Source of the DNA: Pollenia angustigena
Lineage: Eukaryota > Arthropoda > Insecta > Diptera > Polleniidae
Reading direction: 5' to 3'
Assembly (NCBI GenBank): GCA_930367215.1
Contig: OV884059.1
Location: 11,246,945 to 11,310,944 of the forward strand
Length of the DNA stretch: 64,000 nt
The notes under the pieces are model-generated. The model worked only from the letters and a program-made list of their open reading frames with translations, made no database searches and was not told the origin of the DNA. A program made the position numbers and the translations under genes. Position 1 is the first letter of the stretch; each line of letters starts with the position of its first letter. Of the stretch, positions 55,790-64,000 are shown one piece after another.

Positions 55790-56070
55790 GAGACAAACAA
55801 ACATGACCTGAAAGTATGCTTAAAAAAAAAATTTAATAGAAATGTATCTTATTAAAGGAACTAAGAGTGCTCATCATGAAATTCTAATAATTTAATGCTG
55901 TAAAAAAATATGTGTAAAAATAAACGGAAAATTTTTTTCTTAAAATTGTTAACGTTAGTTGTTATGTTTTACTAGTGAATTGTAGATGGCACGTTTTCAT
56001 TTTAAAAATACCTGGTATTTGAAATACGCGCTTTTATAATTTATGGCTTGATTACAGAATTATTGTTATG
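55790..56070. repeat. Non-coding segment shared with 8030-8330
   Basis: It carries the Su(Hw)-like AAAGTATGC at 55811 and, about 180 bp on, GATGGCACGTTTTCATTT and ACCTGGTATTTGAAAT. These are equivalent to the motif and GATGGCACGTTTCGACTT, ACCTGGTGTTTGAAAT near 8054-8290. Low overall identity between the blocks. Confidence 0.5.
55811..55819 (-). promoter_or_regulatory. Su(Hw)-like motif AAAGTATGC
   Basis: Reads GACCTGAAAGTATGCTTAAA; the reverse complement AGCATACTTTCAGG is close to the consensus. Lies in the segment shared with 8030-8330. Confidence 0.42.
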
Positions 56071-56529
56071 GGGGCGTTTTTTTAAAGCTATAAAATTAAA
56101 AATTTAAATAAAGCAAATAAGAAAATAGTTTTAATATTAATAAAACGGGCTTTAGTGAATACATAAGTTAATGCTTTTATTCTTTAACGGCCAATTTTAC
56201 CAAGTTCCGTTATAATTAACTATCAGTTCTAACTCTCAAAAACATACTGTTAACTGGAATTTAAATAAAAAGTTAGTTTTAACTGAACTTGATGAAATTG
56301 ATCGTAAATACGATTTAATCATGTGGCCACCAAGGCTGGTGCATACATGGCGCAATCTAAACCTCAATTACAACTGATTAGTTAAAAACGAGCGTTTACC
56401 TTAAACGTCTGATATATGCAACCAGTCATTTAGTTATAATCTGCCATATTATGCAAGCTAAGCTTAAAAGACTAGCACGTGTTTCACTCGATGCAGTACA
56501 CTACCTGAAAAAAAGACTTTACTTTAAAA

Positions 56530-56583
56530 AAAAAAATCGATAAATTTTGCTCGACATCGTATTCGGTGGTTAAACCCCAGAAC
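56530..56583. mobile_element. Right-end remnant of the CAGGGGTCTAAT MITE
   Basis: TCGATAAATTTTGCTCGACA, TCGTATTCGGTGGTTAAACC, CC matches the right end of 13096-13320 (AATTTTGCTCGATATCGTAT, GCGGTGATTAGACCCC). No left end found nearby. Confidence 0.7.
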
Positions 56584-56819
56584 AAGCTATCCGCAAAAAA
56601 CTCTTGTTCTTGGTTTAAAAAAAATGAGCAGTTCTAAAAATATAAAATTTTGTTTTTAAATATACAACAAATCAATTATTATTACAATCAAAAATTATTA
56701 TAATTATTGATTAAGGGCAGTCTACACTATCACACAAGTCGTACGTATTTTAAGGAAATTACAATTCCGTTAAAATAAGTTGTTATTGTTTTTTGAAAAA
56801 TTTCCAAAAAATTAGCATT

Positions 56820-57300
56820 TTGGTAAAAAAAAAAAAAAAAATTTCCAAAATATTTCACCAGTTGTAGCCTTAATAAACAAAAAATCAGTTTTAATAAAAA
56901 GTTTAATCAAGTGAATTAAACTTTTAATCGAATTAATTAAACGTTCAATCAATTGAATTAAACGTTTAATCAAATTAAGTAAACGTTCAATCAAGTAAAT
57001 TAAACGTTTAATCAAGTTAATAAAAATTTCAAACAGATATTAGTTCAGGGAAGCATTTTCTCAAAAAATCTCCAAAACATTTCACCAGTTATAGAAATAC
57101 AAAAAAAAAACAGTTTTAATTAAAAAATTTTTTCAAGTGAATTAAACTTTTAATCAAATTAATTAAACGTTCAATCAATTGAATAAAAAGTTTAATCAAT
57201 TGAATAAAAAGTTTAATAAAATTAATTAAACTTTCAATCAATTTAATTAAACGGTAAATTCATACTATTAATTTGTTTAGAGGTGCAAATTTAATTAATT
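56820..57300. repeat. Minisatellite of about 20-bp TTAAACGTTTAATCAA units, block duplicated
   Basis: Units such as TTAAACGTTCAATCAATTGA and TTAAACGTTTAATCAA repeat at 56900-57025 and again at 57130-57260. Each run is preceded by a CCAAAATATTTCACCAGTT or CCAAAACATTTCACCAGTT block and a CAGTTTTAAT block, so a unit of roughly 240 bp is present twice. A minus-strand frame here reads LIKRLIxLIERL repeats, a by-product of the minisatellite. Confidence 0.85.
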
Positions 57301-57492
57301 TTTTAATTAATATCACAAATTTTTTTAATTAAAATCAATTTTTATTTTTTTCTTAGCCCCCCTTAAGCGTTATTCAAGCAAAGCCGCTTTAGAGCCTTAG
57401 GAAATGCTATTAAAACAGGGTCGTCTGCTTCAAACCTTTTCACGTTAACAAGTCCACGCAAGGTAAATGTTAATTCAATTTTGAGCTAAGCT

Positions 57493-58117
57493 GGATTCAC
57501 CCATGTGTTCCGACTAATATTTTTGCCGTCTTACCTTTGAGAGGGAGAGAAAGAGAAATTATTTTGCTCCGAAAGTTTTTTCTTGAATTGGTTTATATGT
57601 AATTCTTGTTCAGAACTGAATGAATTGAGACTCCAATTTGTACAAAAAAAATTGAATTAAGCTCATACATGGACATAGTGCATTACTGATTTTTTTTTTT
57701 TCAGTAATCAATACTTTTTACTGAATACTGATTTTTTTTCAGTAATCAGTAAAAAAAAGAAAATACTGAAAAAGGACTGGTACTGAAAAATGCCCATCTA
57801 TGATTAAGCTGCCACATTATATAGGGTTTTTGCATATGTGTATATTACAGCCATTGTTTTTTGCCGTATAATTAAATAATAAAAAAAAAATAAAACTAAT
57901 TTTTTCGTCCGTTTTCTTTAACACACTTTTAGACTTTTTTTCAATGTAAATAATTTGCAAGTTGTGCTGCCATTTTATATTAATGTTTACATCTGTAAAC
58001 TATATGGTAGCTTTTTTTTCCGGACAAATTTTCCGAAATGGGTTCTGCAGAACACTCTCAGTAAAAAAAAGTTTTTCTCTGGACAAAAATATTGTTCGGA
58101 ACGAATGAATGAATCCA
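57493..58117. mobile_element. MITE family with GGATTCA...AATATTTTTGTC ends, copy B
   Basis: The left end GGATTCACCCATGTGTTCCG, ACTAATATTTTTG pairs with the right end CAAAAATATTGTTCGGAACG, AATGAATGAATCCACC. Longer than copy A because of an inserted stretch (about 57660-57815) with ACTGATTTTTT and CAGTAATCAGTA inverted motifs ending GCCCATCTATGATT, probably another small foldback. Confidence 0.8.
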
Positions 58118-60098
58118 CCTTTTTATCACTCAAATCATTTGTTAAATTATCAATTTTATTTTCAATAACATAGATGATTTTTTTCCTCACTTTACCTTAT
58201 ATAGACTTTTCATATAATCGGCGTGTTTTTCTTCACTCTCTTTTATTGAATTATTTATAACTTAACCGAGGAGACTTGTTGATCTCTGGCTCTCTTAGCT
58301 GACGTTTCGCTTCTTGTTTCCAAATTTCTTGTTAAAACTGTTTTTGTTGTTAATAAAGTAATTATTTTGCTTTGCTTGTTTTAACTTGTTCGTAAAATTA
58401 TCTTTGTATACAAGGCGAATTCATGTAAACGGTGGTGGCGATACTTCAAAAAGTACAACACCAAAAACACAAGATTTCATTTTATTTGTTGGTTTTGTTG
58501 GTCAATATGTCAAAACCACAAGCCACTTTTGACATTCTCTCTATAAATAAGAAAAAAAGTATGTAGCACAGCTGTGCTTTCAACGCCGCCTGAAAAATTA
58601 ATTCTCCTTGTTTGTATATTTTAGAAAGAGTTTTTCTGTAAATTTTTGGATTTATTTTTTGTTCAATACTGAATATGTTGTTTTGTAAGTTTGTGTTCAA
58701 TGTTTGATGCTGTATTCATAAAAAGTAAAATTAGTTCAAAATATGTTTTAAGGCAAAATTTTCATAAAAATTTTTCATAAAAATAAACAATTCGAATTCA
58801 TTTAAATTTTTTATAAATTAGGTAGTTGTTGTTGTTTTCTTCATCTAAGAGTTCTGTTATTATTTAACGTTAGGACGCAAACTATGTTCAGTGTTATTGT
58901 TGTTGTTAATTTACCTATTTATTCAAGTGTTTTGGTTGTGTTATTGTCTATGTTTAAGGTTGCCAACGATTTAAATTTAAGAGTATATTTTCCATATTTA
59001 ATGTACCTATGTAAGCAGATGTATTATTGCTAGCGTTGCCAGATTTTTTTTCGTGCTCCCCAAACATAAAAAAAAATTTCCCCAAAAATCCCATGATAAA
59101 AAAATCCCCAAAATAAACCCCTGTAAAAAATAAACCATTTAAAACAGAAAATTTAAATATATATTTGAGTTTTGCTTGCAATATGTTCTAGAAGAGATAA
59201 TTTTTATATAAACTTAAAAAAAATGCTGCAAAAAAGCTATCTGTGTTAAATTATACAAAAAATGCTGCAAATTTTAAAATATGCAAAAATATGCACCTTT
59301 AAATCGATGCATAAAATACTTTTTTGTACTTAATTATGCAACAAATGCTGCAAATTTTAAAATATGCACTTATAAATGCCAAAATTCATAAAAAACTCTA
59401 AAACGGATAAATTTTCGCCTTCGTTGCTCACAATTGCGTATTTGGGATTTCCCTGATGTTTAAAAATAAAAAATTAAATAAATAGGAAAAGCGAAATATA
59501 CATTTGGAGAATAATTAAAAATCAAAATATTTAAATTAGACTATTAAAAAGGTTTAAGGACCTTCTCATGACTTCTGTCTGGACAGAAATTTCTTTAAAT
59601 GATTAATAAGGTTTTGTTTATTGTGCTGAATAAACAATTTTCATTCTTGATAAATACACTGATATTTAATGTTGGAGGATAAGTTAGTGCATATGTGCAT
59701 TTCACTGGTTGCTTAGGCCAGATCATCATGATAACATTTTCCAAATAGTTTGGAAAAGCTAAAGATATTATACAAATAAAACTGCAAAGCGAATGGGAAT
59801 TACAAACACTCAAGTTTTATTCACAACGAAATCAAAGCTTAAACAAAATACCAACAATAAACAATGAGTTTATCTTTTCTTTCGTTCCCCACTACAATTG
59901 GTTAGAATTCTCCCAACATAGTTGTAACTAAAGCCTAGCACTCTGTTCGAACCTGCGAAAAATGTTGAGCAACATTGATTATTTCACACGAAAATTTTGT
60001 CATGTATCAATATTATCTTTCCTGCGGTTTTTAAAAACTTACCGTTTTTATTAGTTACAAGTATGCAACATTATTTTTGAATGTAAGCAAAAACCAAA
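58118..60098. other. AT-rich spacer with minor repeats and one Su(Hw)-like motif
   Basis: No gene seen. 59250-59380 contains ATGCTGCAAATTTTAAAATA followed by TGCA twice, about 85 bp apart. 58700-58780 has a single CTGTATTCATAAA MITE end. Confidence 0.5.
60058..60069 (-). promoter_or_regulatory. Su(Hw)-like motif CAAGTATGCAAC
   Basis: The reverse complement GTTGCATACTTG has the TTGCATACTT core exactly, diverging after it (GTAAC). Lies just outside the MITE at 60099. Confidence 0.4.
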
Positions 60099-60680
60099 GA
60101 TGGGGGTAGTACAATAAATGTTGACTTAAATCAACATTGCACTCTCACTAAATAAAACTGCAATAAATTATTTTTTACAAATTTGTACCAGCTTTAGTGA
60201 TGATTGGTATTTTTTTACTAGCACTAAAAAAATGAATTGGTATTGTTAATTTTTTCACTATTACTAACTGTGATTGTCTGCATAAAATCTGCACTCAATC
60301 CAAATTTGTAGTTCAAAATTTTGACTTGCAATCAAAAAGCTGTACGAAAACATAATATCACTAAAATTTAAAAAAAATTGAATATTGTACTTTCATGGTT
60401 TTCGATTTTTCCGATGATATGCATAATCATAGAAAATTAAACTAAATGAAATTCTTTCCATAACGGAATAATTCTTGGATTTAATCATGCAAACACAAGT
60501 TTTGTATTTCAAATTGTGTGCAAAATTTTTAGTCAAATAAGTGAAGAAAAAACAATTGCAATAAACTGAATGTTTAACATTATAGTCACTTATGTGTAGT
60601 GAGATTGAAAATTTTCAGAACATCACTTAACATTAACAAAATTATTACAATAATTTTAAATAAGTGCACTACCCCCATCT
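60099..60680. mobile_element. MITE, 582 bp, ends AGATGGGGGTAGT
   Basis: AGATGGGGGTAGTACA on the left and the reverse complement of the right end, AGATGGGGGTAGTGCA, differ at one position. The AT-rich interior has a short TTGACTTAAATCAA palindrome near the left end. No coding sequence; no clear target duplication. Confidence 0.8.
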
Positions 60681-62436
60681 ATGACAAAACCATGTGTTTT
60701 GATAAATGTCATTAAAAAAAGTAAAACAATTCTATTTTAATTATTTTCTATAGTAAAAAACAAAAAAATGACATTTGATTATTAATTTTTGCACTTTTCT
60801 ATATTTTTGAAACGCTTGTTATAAACTCCACTTCACAAAAACAAAATATAAAATTACAAAAAATGATTAGTTGTTGCTTAAAATTCCGTGCGAAATAATA
60901 GGAGCTGTACTTGTTTCGCACGGAAAATAAAAATGTTGCTAGAAACATTTCGCATGTTTTTCGTATATAAACAGAGTACAACTCTATCAAGGCCCATTGA
61001 AAACGTCTGCGCAAGAAGCCTGATGATCATTGTTTTCGTTCTTTTGAGCTTTCAAAAGTAATTTACATACACGATTTTTCCTTTTGCTTTGTATTTGTGG
61101 TAGTAAGTTTTTGACAGCTTAAAATAAAAAGTTTTTTGTTTTTGTACAAGTAAGCAGACCTGATAGATGGGCCTTGAACTCTATCAACATTTTTTCGTTT
61201 GTATTTCACAGAATTTTTTTTTATATTGAGTTTGAAAACATTTCGCACGAAATACTGAACAGAGTACCAGGCTTAAGATAAGAAACAAACAAAGTTAATC
61301 GTACGGTTAGTTTTTGTGAATATTTCGCATAATTAAACATCCTGGTTCTTAAGAGTTTAGAATGAGTAACTCGAAACTGGACGTTTTTGAATTTGCAAAT
61401 CTAAAGATGCATAACTTTATATCGCTACAATATTCTTAAATAAAATTCAACAATCTTTGTAGGAATATTGTAAGAAACTCAAATTTGAACTATTTAGCTA
61501 CTTTTGCACCTTTTTTAAAAAAAATTTAGGTACTTAGTACTTTTTAATTTTATCAATTCATTTCAACGTATGTTTGTATGTAAATAAGGTTTGACGCAGC
61601 AAATAGTATTTACTTAAAAAATATGAGCCTAAGACCTTGAAGCCTTGTCCATAATTATACGTTAGTATGTAATCTATTATTATATTCTAATGCTAAAAAC
61701 AACTGAATAAATATTTAACACCTTGGCCAAAAAAATAAATACGACATATAAATAAATATTTATTAATTTTTTAATATTTTTAATATTTACTCAAGTGTTT
61801 TATCACTGATTCGATTTTCTAAAAAGTCGTTTTCTTACAAAAAAAACTAATGTGAACATAACTGTAGACAGTTTTTTGTGAAATTTAAATAAATATTTGT
61901 CTTATTTATATTAAAATAATTAATGTAGAGAAAAGAAAAAATATATAGTATATTAAAAACACTTATGCAAATATTAAAATATATTTTCTTGTTTGTCTGT
62001 GGCGGTTCTTAAAACAAACACAAACATTACTAGAAATTGAAAACATAAAAAATTTTTGAAAATGCTTAATTTGGCTGTACGGGGGTGTGCTCTTAGGGGC
62101 GTTGTTAAAACCTCTTGAGTAGTCCATTCCTCTTGGTTTTACATCCTCTGGGGCAAAATGGCTTGGTTTAATATTAATCAAGTACGAATGTACTGGTAGT
62201 GGTCGGAATCGCATACATTTTAAATTTAGCTCAAGGCTAACTGGAATCCAGCAAACATTGAAATGGTAGTGCTCCTTCCGGTCCCATTGGCTTCACTGGG
62301 TTCGAAGTTGTGCCTTAGTTTTTAACTGACGGTGCCACGGGAGTCAGTAGTAGAGTTGTCAATTATTCGCCTTTCAACTTTTTTCGAATAATTCTTGTTG
62401 TTCGTTCGACCAAACGATTAAATATAAAACATTAGA
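60681..62436. other. AT-rich spacer with local inverted repeats
   Basis: 60884-60926 holds TTCCGTGCGAAA...TTTCGCACGGAA, an exact 12-bp inverted repeat with an 18-base loop. TATCAAGGCCCAT near 60985 and ATGGGCCTTGAA near 61167 form another inverted pair, and TTTCGCACGAAAT recurs near 61240; together these suggest an eroded foldback. 61963-62214 minus has a moderately complex frame (SYLINIKPSHFAPEDVKP) that I do not recognise. Confidence 0.45.
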
Positions 62437-64000
62437 TTTTTTTTTTTTTTTTTTAGATTTTTATTGAATTCATATAGTAATCTCGGAAGCCTAAAAGGCC
62501 AAATGGATTACATAGTATTTCTACAAGTAGATACATTTACTTTAAATTACTTAAAACTAGTACTAGTTGCGCGAAACATGTATATTACAGGAATGATAAA
62601 AAGAGACATACAAAATATAAGGTCCAGATGGCCAGTGATAAAAGACGAAAAAGGAAAAAAAAAATATATTTTACATGTTCTCCTTAAAGAGAGTCTGAAA
62701 ACTTTGAACACTAAGCGAAAAATTGCGCGCATTGTATGGGATAACACTGTTCCACAGTCTGGATATTCTTACAACAAACGACTTTTCCATATACATTGTA
62801 CTGATTCTAGGACATATAATAGCTGAAGTACGAGAGGAGTGCGAGAAAGTGAAAAGATTTTGCAAGTACTGCGGGCATCCATATTTTTCTATTTTATAAA
62901 ATAAACTAATAAGCCGGTAATTTACGAAATCGTTGAAATACATTCCTAGAAACTCCTTCGTCTCAACTGAAACATGAGCTCTCCAATCCAGTTTATATAC
63001 AAAACGTATTACCCTATTAAAACACTTTATCATCTTATCAATATTCGTTATTGTCGTGGCAGTGTAAACCTCCATGCCATATATAAAAATTGGCATAATC
63101 AAAGATTTAGCTATTAGCCTCCTAATATGAAGAGGTAAAAAATATCCAAGAGTATTAACTCTTCTAAGTGTTAAATTGACCCTAGACACAATACTACATA
63201 TATGCCTTTCAAAAGTTATCCTTTCATCCAAATAGAAGCCTAGGGATTTGTAGCTAGATACATACTCAATGTCCCTGCCGCACACATTTAATTGCGGCAA
63301 TGACATTACACAATTGCCAAACCTCATTGCATACGTTTTCATTGGGTTAAGTTTTAATTTATTCCGATCAGCCCATTGAGTGACTTTGCACAAGTCATTA
63401 TTAAATAAGTACACAAATTCAGACATAGAAGTCCTACCATCAAAACAACAATACAGTTGTACATCATCCGCATAATTTTGTGCAGTGCAGAATGACAGTG
63501 TTTCATAAAGGTCATTGATAAACATCATAAATAGTAAAGGAGCCAAAATAGATCCTTGAGGAACTCCACAGTAGATTCGAGCACATTCAGACATGTTGTC
63601 CTTTACTTTGACATATTGGTACCTATTATATAAAAACGAAGAAATCAATCTGCAAGCTCCCGACGAGAACTTATATTGATGATGCAATTTTTGTAAAAGC
63701 AATGCGTGGTTGATAGAATCAAATGCTTTACAGAAATCTAAAAAGACAACTACCGCACCAAAACCAATATCCAAATTCCTCCTAATTTTTTCCGTTAGAT
63801 CCAGTACTAAAGTAGTTGTGCTATGGCCTGCTCGAAACCCAGATTGACGAGCAGATATCATGTTATTTTGGCCTATATAGGTCACGACGCGTTTATTCAT
63901 TATAATCTCCAGTATCTTACTACAAATCGGGAGTATGCTAATTGGCCTGAAATCGGCAGTACTTACAGGATTTTTCTTTTTAGCTATCGGAACAATTCGA
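62437..64000 (-). mobile_element. Non-LTR retrotransposon 3' part, runs off the right edge
   Basis: The 3' end is a run of 18 T at 62437-62454, i.e. a poly(A) tail on the minus strand. It is preceded by an AATAAA signal (62460-62465) and a 3' UTR of about 215 bp after the stop codon at 62671. The reverse transcriptase is open from there to the window edge. A long open frame plus an intact tail indicates a recent insertion. The 5' end is outside. Confidence 0.9.
62671..64000 (-). CDS. LINE reverse transcriptase (Jockey/CR1-type), 5' end outside window
   Basis: At least 442 codons without a stop: 409 from the methionine at 63900 plus 33 more to the edge, beginning RIVPIAKKKNPVSTADFRPI, the fingers motif. 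Relative to that methionine, the polymerase motifs are VVFLDFCKAFDSINHALL (51-68, catalytic aspartate in LDFCKAF), CGVPQGSILAPLLFMMFIND (111-130), the active site NYADDVQLY (142-150), LKLNPMKTYAMRFG (thumb entry), YKSLGFYLDERITFERHI and a C-terminal region ending LWNSVIPYNARNFSLSVQ. No ribonuclease H domain follows, unlike the I-type relics elsewhere in the window. It copies element RNA into the genome by target-primed reverse transcription; the endonuclease is expected upstream. No damage seen. Confidence 0.93.
   Translation of the reverse strand, partial: RIVPIAKKKNPVSTADFRPISILPICSKILEIIMNKRVVTYIGQNNMISARQSGFRAGHSTTTLVLDLTEKIRRNLDIGFGAVVVFLDFCKAFDSINHALLLQKLHHQYKFSSGACRLISSFLYNRYQYVKVKDNMSECARIYCGVPQGSILAPLLFMMFINDLYETLSFCTAQNYADDVQLYCCFDGRTSMSEFVYLFNNDLCKVTQWADRNKLKLNPMKTYAMRFGNCVMSLPQLNVCGRDIEYVSSYKSLGFYLDERITFERHICSIVSRVNLTLRRVNTLGYFLPLHIRRLIAKSLIMPIFIYGMEVYTATTITNIDKMIKCFNRVIRFVYKLDWRAHVSVETKEFLGMYFNDFVNYRLISLFYKIEKYGCPQYLQNLFTFSHSSRTSAIICPRISTMYMEKSFVVRISRLWNSVIPYNARNFSLSVQSFQTLFKENM

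Noticed and set aside
56812..57015. Leucine/isoleucine-rich LIKRLI repeat peptide
   Set aside because: Direct translation of the TTAAACGTTTAATCAA minisatellite; no start context or conservation argument.
62464..62826. 120-codon plus-strand frame
   Set aside because: Lies antisense to the LINE reverse transcriptase and its 3' UTR; coding features are on the minus strand.

Overview
The window looks like AT-rich nuclear DNA (about 70% A+T by eye) from a higher fly, probably a calyptrate such as a blowfly or house-fly relative. Three things suggest this: a repeat family with the core CGGCTGTGCCGAA, rosa-type (DD41D) mariner elements, and Helitrons opening TCTATATATATATAAAAG. I recognise no conserved single-copy housekeeping gene. 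The content is almost entirely transposons, transposon remnants, tandem repeats and AT-rich spacer. These family and organism names come from recognition only; no search was run.

Layout. 1-2.7 kb is a 182-bp satellite that runs off the left edge and ends in an inverted partial copy. 3-14.7 kb is nested transposon debris: mariner remnants, RNase H-type LINE pieces, a SINE that contains a MITE, two copies of the CGGCTGTGCCGAA repeat, and a long foldback at 10.3-10.7 kb. The only host-like gene is at 14.76-15.48 kb: a two-exon secreted C-type lectin with a TATA box, a 72-bp intron and one in-frame TAG in the lectin fold. 15.7-24.9 kb holds a 0.9-kb TA-flanked element, CGTACG motif repeats, an array of roughly 120-bp repeats, a DD34D-like mariner relic and an RTE relic. 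24.9-26.1 kb is a Helitron copy with a decayed helicase Walker A segment. 26.3-31.4 kb is dominated by a degenerate array built on GATTAATCGATT. 33.9-43 kb mixes RTE and I/Jockey-type relics, SINEs, MITEs and a hAT-like MITE with a nearly perfect hairpin. 43-44.3 kb is a nested MITE cluster.

The best-preserved mobile elements are a mariner at 44727-46030 (intact 361-residue transposase, TIRs, TA flanks), a Helitron at 47220-48281 with textbook A|TC...CTAG|T ends, and a non-LTR retrotransposon at 62437-64000 whose reverse transcriptase is open to the right edge. 51.9-61 kb carries one more mariner relic, several MITEs and a minisatellite.

The regulatory observation most worth testing is recurrence of GCATACTTTT (reverse AAAAGTATGC). 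It resembles the binding-site core of the insulator protein Su(Hw). Eight exact 9-mer matches and about five near matches are spread over the window, where I estimate about one exact match by chance.
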